Both the position numbers and the translations under genes were made by a program. 64,000 nucleotides of DNA from a virus: positions 88,677 to 152,676 of the IMG/VR virus record IMGVR_UViG_3300034061_005520; one strand, 5' to 3'. Positions 44,422 through 52,853 of the stretch are shown here, in pieces. The notes beneath the pieces were generated by a model that was not told the origin of the DNA, did no database searches, and saw only the letters and a list, made by a program, of their open reading frames with translations. Every line of letters begins with the position of its first letter. The first letter of the stretch is position 1.

Positions 44422-44640
44422 ATGAAGAATATTGTTCTGTTTCTAGTTGTTGCTCTTTCGATTCCGGCACTATCTTTTGCTGGAGATTGCCAGTCTGGTA
44501 ATTGTGCGGTTGTTCGCGGTCGAAAAGTTGTGACTGTTACAAAGAGTGTTGTTCGTGAAACCGTAGTTCTACCAAAGAGAATTGTTTCAGGTTGTGCTAA
44601 CGGTGTTTGTCGCACCCGTAACGTAACTGTTATCCGATAA
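44422..44640 (+). CDS. Secreted Cys-containing peptide, 72 aa
   Basis: Start follows CAAGGAGATTCTAAT. Signal peptide MKNIVLFLVVALSIPALSFA, mature GDCQSGNCAVVRGRK and SGCANGVCRTRN: two CxxxxC-like pairs that could form disulfides. Basic mature part. Unknown role; exported. Confidence 0.7.
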   Translation: MKNIVLFLVVALSIPALSFAGDCQSGNCAVVRGRKVVTVTKSVVRETVVLPKRIVSGCANGVCRTRNVTVIR

Positions 44641-44650
44641 TTTTTATGAA

Positions 44651-44703
44651 AAAGAAACCCCCGATGCCTCTTAATAATGCACACTTTCGGGGGATCTTTT
44701 TAT
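44651..44703 (+). terminator. Rho-independent terminator
   Basis: CCCCCGATG ... TTTCGGGGGA with an A/T-rich loop, followed by TCTTTTT. Confidence 0.85.
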
Positions 44704-44731
44704 CCCATCTATAACTTTCAAGGAGGAAATT

Positions 44732-45031
44732 ATGAAGAAGGCTTTTATTATTGGTCTGTTCTTGGTCTGCCCCGTAGTTGCTAATGCTCAAAATGTGAAT
44801 AAAACATACGCATATACAACGTCATCAGCACAAGGGGTTGCAAATATTCAGGCCCAAAGAAATTCTATGGGTCATTGTGGTGGAAATAGAGGCTATGAAG
44901 GGGTGGGTTTTTCTCCCATTAGTGCGGATCGTGCTATTAAAAATTGTTGCTATTGGGGACAAAAGACTCCGGTAGAAATTGGGGTTGCCAGAGGGGCGAG
45001 AGGATGGTATGCTTGTGTTAGGTATCGCTAG
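44732..45031 (+). CDS. Secreted Cys-containing protein, 99 aa
   Basis: Start follows CAAGGAGGAAATT. Signal peptide MKKAFIIGLFLVCPVVANA; mature GHCGGNRGYEGVGFS, NCCYWGQ and GARGWYACVRY. Gly/Cys/aromatic-rich compact domain, not a family I can name. Exported. Confidence 0.7.
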   Translation: MKKAFIIGLFLVCPVVANAQNVNKTYAYTTSSAQGVANIQAQRNSMGHCGGNRGYEGVGFSPISADRAIKNCCYWGQKTPVEIGVARGARGWYACVRYR

Positions 45032-45048
45032 AAATACAAAGGAGATAT

Positions 45049-45264
45049 ATGAGTAAGAATACTATAGAACTATATAAGATTGGTAGCCAAGTAAAGTTGG
45101 CAGATGATGTGTTTGGTACAATAGTTGGAATAAATATTAGGGGCGAAAACCACATTACATACGAGTGTGGCTGGTGGAATAGTCGCTCTTATACAACTCA
45201 AACATTTTCTGCCAATGAGATAGAAGTAACACTTTCCGAAAAAACTAGAATAGGATTTGCATAA
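45049..45264 (+). CDS. Hypothetical SH3-like protein, 71 aa
   Basis: Start follows AAAGGAGATAT. GSQVKLADDVFGTIVGINIRG...ITYECGWWNSRS reads as a small beta barrel (the VxLxDxxxGxVxxI...YxCxWW pattern of short phage proteins). Confidence 0.65.
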   Translation: MSKNTIELYKIGSQVKLADDVFGTIVGINIRGENHITYECGWWNSRSYTTQTFSANEIEVTLSEKTRIGFA

Positions 45265-45265
45265 A

Positions 45266-45508
45266 ATGGAACAACACGCCAATCCGATAGAATATTTAAT
45301 TGAATTTGCGTGGGCTAATGGTGCTGATCGTTTTGTGGTTAACAATGCCAAAGACGAACTCAAAAGACTAAAAGCCAAGTATGAAAAACTTGACCAACCA
45401 GTTGCTTGGGCTAAAATAAACCAGTATGGAGATTTGTATGATCTGAGACTACAAAATAATCCATATAACGACCAAAAAACAGTAGTTCCTCTTTATAGGC
45501 AAGATTAA
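45266..45508 (+). CDS. Hypothetical protein, 80 aa
   Basis: MEQHANPIEYLIEFAWANGAD, then a coiled helix and DQPVAWAKINQYGDLYDLRLQNNPY; the P-V-A-W-A-x-x-x-x-x-G-D-L...L pattern is typical of a small phage domain of unknown role. Confidence 0.7.
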   Translation: MEQHANPIEYLIEFAWANGADRFVVNNAKDELKRLKAKYEKLDQPVAWAKINQYGDLYDLRLQNNPYNDQKTVVPLYRQD

Positions 45509-45510
45509 AC

Positions 45511-45831
45511 ATGACAACAATTAGTAATAGGTTTTTTAGAGGCATTGGGTTGAATACCGGAAATCCTAGATCTCATTTTCAGTATTTTGCTATAGACACC
45601 GTAAAAGAAATTAAGGATTATGAGGGCGGGGTTATCTTCGATGCTGTAAAAGATGCAGAAGACTATTTTTCTAGAGATGAAACGGTTGGGGAACCATTCT
45701 ATGTGGTTTTTGGGTCTTTTAAAGCGGATCATGTTCAATCTGGTATGCACATAGGAACCTTTGATAATCTTAGTGATGCGGTTCGTCTTGTTGAAATGCT
45801 AACCGGAAATCCCATTGAAGAAAAACAATGA
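45511..45831 (+). CDS. Hypothetical protein, 106 aa
   Basis: GIGLNTGNPRSHFQYFAIDTVKE; alpha/beta protein. ATGA overlap with the next gene. No family recognised. Confidence 0.65.
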   Translation: MTTISNRFFRGIGLNTGNPRSHFQYFAIDTVKEIKDYEGGVIFDAVKDAEDYFSRDETVGEPFYVVFGSFKADHVQSGMHIGTFDNLSDAVRLVEMLTGNPIEEKQ

Positions 45832-46361
45832 GTAAAAACTATCTTATAGATATAAATCTATACGATGAAGGAGGCTATGCTCAATTCTATAGCATAGTAA
45901 GCCAAAACGATCTTGGATTTAAAGAGTTTCGTAATAAGCAAAAGGCTTTAGATTCATATTGGAGACAAAAGAAGTTGAGTCTTTTTGACCTAGCCCCAAA
46001 AGTTCTTGGAGATGTTTGTCAACTACAATTCTGCTCTGATATAGATTGTCCTTCTATGACTAGTGGCTGGGGGTATATTACCGAAAAAGCACAGATGCCC
46101 ATATGTACTAATGATAGGCCACATTCTTTAAGGTCTATACAAAATCTAGTAAATAAAATATATCAAAAAACCAAATTAAAGTTTTGGGATTGCCACTATT
46201 GGAACATTGGACTAATAGAAAGAAAGGGCAAAACTAAACTAGTATGTATAGATACCGGGAAAGAAAGTTTTGATGGTTATGCTAATGCTTGGGGTTTTTC
46301 AAGCCCTGGGCCTAAATGTTGTTATTGTAATAAGTATCAATGTAGATGCAGCGAGGACTAA
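45828..46361 (+). CDS. Kinase-fold-like protein with Cys-rich tail, 177 aa
   Basis: WDCHYWNIG (120-128) and VCIDTG (139-144) parallel SDCHEGNFG and VPIDFG of the 14705 protein: catalytic-loop D121, H123, N126 and metal-binding D142. Tail CCYCNKYQCRC is cysteine-rich as in the paralogue. Sequence otherwise strongly diverged. Possibly a phage kinase or a dead kinase-fold protein. Confidence 0.6.
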   Translation: MSKNYLIDINLYDEGGYAQFYSIVSQNDLGFKEFRNKQKALDSYWRQKKLSLFDLAPKVLGDVCQLQFCSDIDCPSMTSGWGYITEKAQMPICTNDRPHSLRSIQNLVNKIYQKTKLKFWDCHYWNIGLIERKGKTKLVCIDTGKESFDGYANAWGFSSPGPKCCYCNKYQCRCSED

Positions 46362-46364
46362 AAA

Positions 46365-46694
46365 ATGCCATATATAGATGAATCTAATAGAAGTAAACTT
46401 GACGAGTGCGTAGGCGAACTCATTCTTTGTCTTAAAAATACGGTTCTGGATAAGCCTTTTGATACAACCGAACTGAGTAATGAACAACTATTAAAGATCG
46501 CGGGTAATATTAACTATGTTTTTAGCCGAGTTAGTGCTGGTTTAATGGGTACTCCATCCTATCCTAAAATAGCGATCATAACTGGTGTATTAGAAAACAT
46601 AAAACAGGAGTATTATCGTAGGGTCGCATCAACATATGAAGATCAAAAAATATCCCAAAATGGAGATATAAAAGAATACAAAAGGCTAGGCTAA
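46365..46694 (+). CDS. Conserved phage protein of unknown function, 109 aa
   Basis: MPYIDESNRSKLD, LSNEQLLKIAGNINYVFSRVS and GVLENIKQEYYRRV: a pattern (YI-x-x-x-x-R-x-x-x-D; GxLNYxxxxxI; GxxxxxxEFYRR) found in many phages, function not established. Confidence 0.8.
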   Translation: MPYIDESNRSKLDECVGELILCLKNTVLDKPFDTTELSNEQLLKIAGNINYVFSRVSAGLMGTPSYPKIAIITGVLENIKQEYYRRVASTYEDQKISQNGDIKEYKRLG

Positions 46695-46703
46695 GGAGAT
46701 ACT

Positions 46704-47024
46704 GTGTCTAAAGAAATTAATGATATTCTGAAAGAAATCAACAAAAACCATAGAGAGATATCCCAAGTGGAAACAAAAAACTCTAAAGAAATAGCGGCGT
46801 TAAGCAAAGATGTTGACGCTATGAAAAAACAGATCAACTTAATGATCAATAAGTTAGATACTCTTATGGAAATGATGATGACAATCACATTATTTCTAGA
46901 GGACGCAGCAGAGATAGGCGAAGAAGATATGAACGAAGATGAAGAATACGAATCAAATGAGGGTTGGATTCACGACAATGAAGAATGGAGGAATTCATTA
47001 GAGGATGATGATTTAGATAACTAA
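46704..47024 (+). CDS. Coiled-coil protein with acidic tail, 106 aa, GTG start
   Basis: GTG start 8 bases after AAGGAGAT. MSKEINDILKEINKNHREI and VDAMKKQINLMINKLDTL heptads, then an Asp/Glu/Asn-rich tail. Structural or scaffold role possible. Confidence 0.6.
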   Translation: MSKEINDILKEINKNHREISQVETKNSKEIAALSKDVDAMKKQINLMINKLDTLMEMMMTITLFLEDAAEIGEEDMNEDEEYESNEGWIHDNEEWRNSLEDDDLDN

Positions 47025-47035
47025 TGAATATATAA

Positions 47036-47275
47036 ATGTTTAGTTTGGCATTATTCGTATCAATCATTTTTTTATGGATTTTATTTTCTGGGCCATTTTG
47101 TTTTGTTATTAGTGGCTGTTCTTTTATACCAACTTGGTTTGTAGTCTTATTTTCTATTATAACCATATTTTCTGGTTTATGGTTTTTTCTATTGCCAATA
47201 CCAGCAGTAAGATATGTTGGTATTTTATCTCTATTATTAGGAGTCTTGTCTATTAATAACCGGATAAGGAAATAA
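47036..47275 (+). CDS. Membrane protein, 79 aa
   Basis: Two to three hydrophobic helices (LALFVSIIFLWILFSG; FVVLFSIITIFSGLWFFLL; VGILSLLLGVLS). Candidate holin or membrane effector upstream of rIIA by topology; not proven. Confidence 0.6.
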   Translation: MFSLALFVSIIFLWILFSGPFCFVISGCSFIPTWFVVLFSIITIFSGLWFFLLPIPAVRYVGILSLLLGVLSINNRIRK

Positions 47276-47299
47276 TTTGACGAGGCGAACGATTAAAGG

Positions 47300-47328
47300 T
47301 TGACAAGCCGGATTGCCGATGCTATACT
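47300..47328 (+). promoter_or_regulatory. Promoter of rIIA
   Basis: TTGACA, 17-base spacer with GCCGGATTGCCGATG (motif doubled), TATACT. Confidence 0.9.
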
Positions 47329-47368
47329 TACGCTATCACAGGAACGATAACACTTTTGGAGAACAAAG

Positions 47369-50056
47369 ATGAAGTTGGCAGATCGTACAATCGAAACTCA
47401 CAGTTCTGGAGTTTCTAGCAAGAACCAGTTTAATATCGCTCAGACGAGCAAGATGTTTAAGATTTTGTCGGACTCTCTTTATTCCGATAAAGTAATGGCC
47501 GCTATTCGTGAACTTTCAACCAATGCTTATGATAGCCATATTTCTGCCGGAAATAAGAATCCCTTTAAGGTATTTCTTCCTACCGCTGCCAATCCTACTT
47601 TTATGGTGCGAGACTATGGCACTGGTCTTAGTCAGGAAGATATGGAGAACCTGTATACTACCTACGGTGCTTCAAATAAGAACGATAGCAATGATTTTGT
47701 GGGGTGCTTGGGTCTAGGGTCTAAGAGTCCGTTTGCATATACAAAAAGTTTTACTACTGCGTCTTATTTTAACGGCAAGAAGTATACGTATATCGCTGCT
47801 ATTGATGATAGTGGTGTTCCTACTCTGAATCTTTTTAATACTTCCGACACAAAAGAACCAAACGGTCTTGAAATTAGTTTTGCTGTTAAGCAGCAGGATT
47901 TTGCTGAGTTTACTAACAAGGCTATGAGGATTTTTCATTATTTCCGAATGAAGCCTATTATTGAGGGTGGTGTTGCACCAAATCTCCAAGACCATAAGTA
48001 TAGCAATACCAATATTGTAATCAGTGGTACTGGATGGAGAGTCTGTAGACTTAATAACGATAGTCAGTATTATCCTAATAATTATCATCGTATTGATAGC
48101 GGCGTTGTGGCTATCATGGGCAATATCGCATATCCTGTGCATACTGCACAAATTGTTGGGCAAGAGAAAGAGGATACTCCAGATCATATCCAGAGGTGGA
48201 ATCGTGCTTTCCAGAAGGCGGATATTGATAGTTGGAAGAGTTTTATTGGAGAGATCATTCACTCGGGTCTCTATCTTGAACTGGATTTTGGAATTGGCGA
48301 ATTGGAAATGGACGTTTCTAGAGAAGGCTTGCAGTATACGAAGCAGGTTATTAAAACGCTGCGTCAAAAGACTCAAGACATCTATATGGAAATGAAGGAG
48401 GAATTCTCCAAAAAGATCGCCGCCGCCAAAACCAAGGTAGAAGCCATCAGTCTGTATTATACAATGAATGAATTGGCGGGCGGTTGGGGTGTTGGTGCAT
48501 CTTGGAAGGATGATACCGGCAAGGAGCATCAGATTAATTCTGGTAATGATCTTGAGTATAAAATCCCAGCCGGTAAGAGTCTGTATGTCTTTAACTATAA
48601 GAGCAGCGGCTACCGTTCTCGTAGGCTTGTTGCTCTCACAGATAAGATTCATCACGAAACCTTGACTGGCAAGGGATATTCTTACTGGAATTCCACCAAG
48701 AAGAATGGTAGCATGGCTTTCTTTGTTTGTGATGTTAAGAGCGAAGAAACAGCCAAAAAGATTATCACAAGATATTGTAATCAGAACGATTGCTTTGCGT
48801 ATATGATGCTTGATAGTAAGGATTATACCCAAAGTCACGAAGGTTTTGATAAGTTGCGAAAGGATGTGGGCGAGGATAACATTCTTAAAGTCTCTGACTA
48901 TAAGCATCTAACCCAAAATTCCGGCCCAAGAAAGCAGTCCGCTAGAAATAGCAAGGGTAGTGTCAGCGACCAAGATGTATTTTTCATCTATGGGGCAGAC
49001 GCCAAGAGCAAGAGCATTAGTAATCCGTATAACGATGCTCAGTGTCTTAAGATGCTATCGGAAGATCAGTTGAATGACTTTCTGGAAACAGACGAGATTG
49101 TTTATGTGCCTATGGTAAGATATAAGTCTCAAGAGGGTTCTGGCTTTCCAGAGATCGCAGATATTTCTCTCACACTACATGACGATCATATCAAGCATAT
49201 AATGAAGGACTTGATTGGAAAAAATAAGATCTATGCTATCAAGAGTGCGTTTGTCGCTAAACTTGAAAACGATGGTCATACACTTACTAATTTCAATGAG
49301 TTTCTAAAGCGTCAACTCAAGGTTGTTGCACAGAAGCATTTTAAAAATATTGCCTCGTACAACGCTATTATTGAGTATGCCAAGAGAGAGTATGAAAAGC
49401 AAGAAAAGTCCGACTCCTATAGGTACTATAACTATGGGTCTGTGGATAGACAGTTTATGTTCCATATGCTCAATATCTTTGGGTTAGACTATGGTAAATT
49501 TATTAGCAACAAGAAACTGTCAGAAGCAGTTGATAATACCATGATTTTGGAGTTCTTTGCCCATACTGTTCATGATTCTAAGTTTGCTATAACCAGATTC
49601 AATGAAACGGATTACCTAAACCATATGACAAAACTGTTGAGTGATCTTGGCATTAAAGACGTTGACAGTAACCAGATTCGTAATGGTAATGTTGCGTACA
49701 ATTATCTGCTACAAACTATCGAAAACAGACTATACGGTGGGGACAAGGCTACTCTGGCTATTGAGTATGCCAAAATAATCAAGACGGAAGTATCCGAGAA
49801 GTATACTCTGCCAAAAATTAGTGAGATTAGAGAAAATATTAAAGCGGAGGTTGACAAGAACCCGATGCTAAAGTATATTCTTGGTAGTCACCAAGTTAGC
49901 GGGAACCTGCGAGAACTCAAAACTAACAAGAACCCGATCAATCAACTTGATGAGCGAAATAGTTATTACAATAATAATGGTAAAGATTGGTTTAGTCAAA
50001 TGAGTCAAGACAATGTTGATTTGTTTAAGATTCAGTTGAGTAGTTTAATTAGGTAA
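47369..50056 (+). CDS. rIIA: rIIA-like protein (GHKL ATPase fold)
   Basis: 895 residues (T4 rIIA is 725). N-terminal ATPase motifs: N-box RELSTNAYDSH (about 46-56), G1 VRDYGTGLS (about 75-83), G2 CLGLGSKSPFAY (about 110-121). The rest is conserved in rIIA relatives only loosely. Start follows TTGGAGAACAAAG. In T4, rIIA/rIIB allow growth despite host exclusion (rex) and influence lysis; the two genes are adjacent here too (25 bases apart). Confidence 0.9.
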   Translation: MKLADRTIETHSSGVSSKNQFNIAQTSKMFKILSDSLYSDKVMAAIRELSTNAYDSHISAGNKNPFKVFLPTAANPTFMVRDYGTGLSQEDMENLYTTYGASNKNDSNDFVGCLGLGSKSPFAYTKSFTTASYFNGKKYTYIAAIDDSGVPTLNLFNTSDTKEPNGLEISFAVKQQDFAEFTNKAMRIFHYFRMKPIIEGGVAPNLQDHKYSNTNIVISGTGWRVCRLNNDSQYYPNNYHRIDSGVVAIMGNIAYPVHTAQIVGQEKEDTPDHIQRWNRAFQKADIDSWKSFIGEIIHSGLYLELDFGIGELEMDVSREGLQYTKQVIKTLRQKTQDIYMEMKEEFSKKIAAAKTKVEAISLYYTMNELAGGWGVGASWKDDTGKEHQINSGNDLEYKIPAGKSLYVFNYKSSGYRSRRLVALTDKIHHETLTGKGYSYWNSTKKNGSMAFFVCDVKSEETAKKIITRYCNQNDCFAYMMLDSKDYTQSHEGFDKLRKDVGEDNILKVSDYKHLTQNSGPRKQSARNSKGSVSDQDVFFIYGADAKSKSISNPYNDAQCLKMLSEDQLNDFLETDEIVYVPMVRYKSQEGSGFPEIADISLTLHDDHIKHIMKDLIGKNKIYAIKSAFVAKLENDGHTLTNFNEFLKRQLKVVAQKHFKNIASYNAIIEYAKREYEKQEKSDSYRYYNYGSVDRQFMFHMLNIFGLDYGKFISNKKLSEAVDNTMILEFFAHTVHDSKFAITRFNETDYLNHMTKLLSDLGIKDVDSNQIRNGNVAYNYLLQTIENRLYGGDKATLAIEYAKIIKTEVSEKYTLPKISEIRENIKAEVDKNPMLKYILGSHQVSGNLRELKTNKNPINQLDERNSYYNNNGKDWFSQMSQDNVDLFKIQLSSLIR

Positions 50057-50081
50057 TTTCACAGGTAATAGGAGAATTAAA

Positions 50082-50942
50082 ATGGCTGTTCCTTTTATGT
50101 TTGTCGATGGTAATTTGACGCTGGTTCTTAATAACCAGAGTTATCAGGTGTTGCCGGATCATATTAACTACAAGATGATCCTTGAGGCTCTGCCCACAGC
50201 AACCGCAGAAGAACTCTTGGATATTGTTGATGTAGAAAAGGCTGTTGCTAATTTTAGTGATGGTTTGGTCGAGATCAAGAATGGACAAGTTACTTATGAG
50301 GGTGAAGTTGTTCACGGCAGTATCAGTAAGCGTATCCTTGAGTTTATGAGCAAGGGTCTGCCCTTTGAACCGCTTGTGACCTTTCTAAATAATCTTATGG
50401 AGAATCCAAGTATGCAGAGTCAAAAGGAACTCTATGATTTCTTGGAGCATGAACATCTGCCTATTACGGAGGACGGTCACTTCCTCGCCTATAAGGCTGT
50501 TCGTTCAGATTATAAGGATAAGTACCGTGGGGTATTTGATAACAGTGTTGGTCAGGTAGTTAGTATGCAACGAGCAAAGGTGGACGATAATCGTAGTCGT
50601 GGATGCTCTGATGGTCTCCATGCTGGTGCATTAAATTATGTTGCTAGTTATGGTAGTGTGGAAAGCGGTGATCGTATCGTGATTGTTAAAATCAATCCCA
50701 AGGATGTGGTAAGCGTTCCAAGCGACTGTAATTGTGAAAAACTTCGTACCTGTCGATATGAAGTGGTTGGGGAATACGAAGGCGAACTACTCAAGCCTCT
50801 TTATTCAGCCGATTTTACTCAGGACGAGTATGAGGATGATGAGGATGATTATCTTAATGACTATGATGAAAGTTATTGGGGTCAGTTCGACGAAGAAGAT
50901 GAAGAAGATTACGAGGACGAGGATTACGATAATCAGTATTGA
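50082..50942 (+). CDS. rIIB: rIIB-like protein
   Basis: 286 residues, starting after TAGGAGAATTAAA. LEHEHLPITEDGHFLAYKAVR, DKYRGVFDNSVG, VDDNRSRGCSDGLHAG and IVIVKINPKDVVSVPSD are the conserved C-terminal rIIB blocks (the SxGLHxG and KINPxDVVSVP motifs). Ends in a long Asp/Glu/Tyr-rich tail not present in T4 rIIB. Partner of rIIA. Confidence 0.9.
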   Translation: MAVPFMFVDGNLTLVLNNQSYQVLPDHINYKMILEALPTATAEELLDIVDVEKAVANFSDGLVEIKNGQVTYEGEVVHGSISKRILEFMSKGLPFEPLVTFLNNLMENPSMQSQKELYDFLEHEHLPITEDGHFLAYKAVRSDYKDKYRGVFDNSVGQVVSMQRAKVDDNRSRGCSDGLHAGALNYVASYGSVESGDRIVIVKINPKDVVSVPSDCNCEKLRTCRYEVVGEYEGELLKPLYSADFTQDEYEDDEDDYLNDYDESYWGQFDEEDEEDYEDEDYDNQY

Positions 50943-50953
50943 TTAATAGTCAA

Positions 50954-51030
50954 GGTGGCGTGTGGATCTTATTAGCAGTATCTAATAGTTTGTGTTGCTA
51001 ATAACGAGGGTTCGATTCTCTCGGCCATCT
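50954..51030 (+). tRNA. Degenerate tRNA-like sequence, possibly His(GTG)
   Basis: GGTGGCG against GGCCATC acceptor (one mismatch, one wobble), T-arm GAGGG/CTCTC with TTCGATT. A GGAT/ATCT D-stem with an unusual 12-base loop lacking GG, and an anticodon arm TAGT/GCTA around TTGTGTT (GTG). ATTAGCA/TGCTAAT also forms a competing long stem. Confidence 0.4.
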
Positions 51031-51109
51031 TTTAGATATTGCTCTTGATAGCGATGTTCACTATCCCAATATCGAAAATGTAGTTAGTAGTTTGGAAAAG
51101 GGAAAACAG

Positions 51110-52177
51110 ATGTTTAGCGATACTTTGGCTTTTAATCCGTTCGATAAGACTCATAGTGCTATTGGAACAGATACTCAGATAGCATTGAGAAATAAGTTTT
51201 TGGCTTCTTTTGGTGGTCAGCATATTTTCTGTTATAACGGTGATCCTCGCAAGAAGATCAGTAGTATGAATCATACGGATCATCTTACTACTGTTGCTAT
51301 TGCAAATGATAGTCAGGGTGCCGATGCTTATTTTTATGTTAATGGTGGTCGCAAGCAATATGCTATTAGCAGGATTCGTGCTTGTTTTGTTGATATGGAT
51401 GCTGGACGAGACGATAAGGGGTCTTATTTCAAGCCTAGTATTGTTATGCGAAAGAAGAAGGAATTCTTGAATAAGATTAATAACTTTCCTGTCAAGCCAA
51501 GTTGGGTTGTTGATACTCGCAATGGTTATCAGTGCTATTGGATTCTAAACCCAAACGCTAATAGTCCTAACAAGACTTATTGGAGTGGTATTCAAAAGAA
51601 ACTGGTAAACCACTTTGAGGGTGATGCCCGAGCCATCAAAATTAATCAGATTTATCGAATCCCATATACTTGGTGGAGAAAAGCCTGGGAGGGAAAGCAG
51701 CCTTATTTTACTAGTATTTTGTCGGGATCAAATGGTAACCCGGTAAATATTGAACATCTTAAACAAGCTCTTGATGGTGTTTCTGCTCTTGTTAATCTTG
51801 TAGCCAATAAGACTAGTGACGAATGGTTTAAGGAATATTCCAAGGCTTATAAGAAGTCCGATATTACCGGTGTTCCTGTATCAGTAAATGTTGCAACAGA
51901 TATTCTGAATCAGATGAGGGCTTATGGCGATCCAATGCTTGTTCAGTCTGTTTATGGTGACAGATTTGTAGGCGATGAGGACGGGTCTAAGGATGCACAC
52001 GATGCTCTGCCAGAAGAGGATATAAACCTTGATGGATCACAGATCAAACTTTTAAAAACAGTTGTCGAGTACCTAAACCAAGCATCCACAGCACTATACT
52101 TTAGTAACAATCGTTTTTTGGCTAGTTCTGCCAAAGATCTTGCTGCTCAAATTAGTGATAAATTTTGTATTGGATAA
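51110..52177 (+). CDS. AEP-type DNA primase/RepB-like, 355 aa
   Basis: Start at 51110 after AAAAGGGAAAACAG; a TTG at 51092 is an alternative. Residues 90-98 (RACFVDMDAG) give the DxD catalytic pair (D95, D97), 129-145 (KPSWVVDTRNGYQCYWI) the substrate-binding motif with sGxGxHxyW shape, and YRIPYTWWRK the third basic motif. Layout of archaeo-eukaryotic primases of the RepB/PrimPol type. No helicase domain. Synthesises primers for phage replication (inference). Confidence 0.8.
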   Translation: MFSDTLAFNPFDKTHSAIGTDTQIALRNKFLASFGGQHIFCYNGDPRKKISSMNHTDHLTTVAIANDSQGADAYFYVNGGRKQYAISRIRACFVDMDAGRDDKGSYFKPSIVMRKKKEFLNKINNFPVKPSWVVDTRNGYQCYWILNPNANSPNKTYWSGIQKKLVNHFEGDARAIKINQIYRIPYTWWRKAWEGKQPYFTSILSGSNGNPVNIEHLKQALDGVSALVNLVANKTSDEWFKEYSKAYKKSDITGVPVSVNVATDILNQMRAYGDPMLVQSVYGDRFVGDEDGSKDAHDALPEEDINLDGSQIKLLKTVVEYLNQASTALYFSNNRFLASSAKDLAAQISDKFCIG

Positions 52178-52180
52178 TAT

Positions 52181-52633
52181 ATGCACGAACCATATGATGA
52201 TTATGAAGACTATTATGAAGATGACTACGATGATAGTCATGACTATGATCAGGGTCAGCAAGAATCAGACTGGAATAAATTTTATTTTAAGTTTGATGTT
52301 AGTAGTGGCCCTATATCAGAGTGGGTTCAGAAAATGATAGACAATCTAATTAACAATCCACCGGGCCACTCAAATGATTGGTATAAAATTAATAATACTA
52401 CAGACTTTCCGTTTGTTTCGTTACCTGTGACTGATTGGGTCTCCAATACAGTGGGTGGAGGAAACTCCCTCCTGTATTTGGGGAACAATCAGTACAACGA
52501 ACCAATATATAAAGCAAAGCATTTCGTGGAAGATAAACTGCTAAATATTTATACTAAACATATACAGCAATATGCAGCATATTTTGTCAAGCAACCAAAC
52601 TATTACAAGGGACTGTATGACATACTCAACTAA
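52181..52633 (+). CDS. Hypothetical protein with acidic Tyr-rich start, 150 aa
   Basis: MHEPYDDYEDYYEDDYDD-type start followed by a globular part (ISEWVQKMIDNLINN; TDWVSNTVGGGNSLLYLG). Three bases after the primase gene. Confidence 0.65.
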   Translation: MHEPYDDYEDYYEDDYDDSHDYDQGQQESDWNKFYFKFDVSSGPISEWVQKMIDNLINNPPGHSNDWYKINNTTDFPFVSLPVTDWVSNTVGGGNSLLYLGNNQYNEPIYKAKHFVEDKLLNIYTKHIQQYAAYFVKQPNYYKGLYDILN

Positions 52634-52853
52634 TGTGAAGTTTAAACTATTTTTCTCGTCTGGGGATATGATAACTGTACTATCTAGACAAGAAGCAATA
52701 AAAGAAATAGAAGTTAGAATTAACGAACTACAAGATTGTGTTATGCAAGTTATCGAGTATAATGGTTCTGAGACCATAGTATATAAGCCAATATATTCTG
52801 CCGCTTTGAACTGGACGGAGTATACTAATGAAGGAGGCACGTACTCATTATGA
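52617..52853 (+). CDS. Hypothetical protein, 78 aa
   Basis: Start at 52617 (AAGG 6 bases upstream) overlapping the gene before by 17 bases. MTYSTNVKFKLFFSSGDMITVL; beta then helix (ITVLSRQEAIKEIEVRI). Confidence 0.6.
   Translation: MTYSTNVKFKLFFSSGDMITVLSRQEAIKEIEVRINELQDCVMQVIEYNGSETIVYKPIYSAALNWTEYTNEGGTYSL

Noticed and set aside
47714-48907. Long reverse open frame inside rIIA
   Set aside because: Shadow of a strongly coding forward frame with all GHKL motifs; no start signal.
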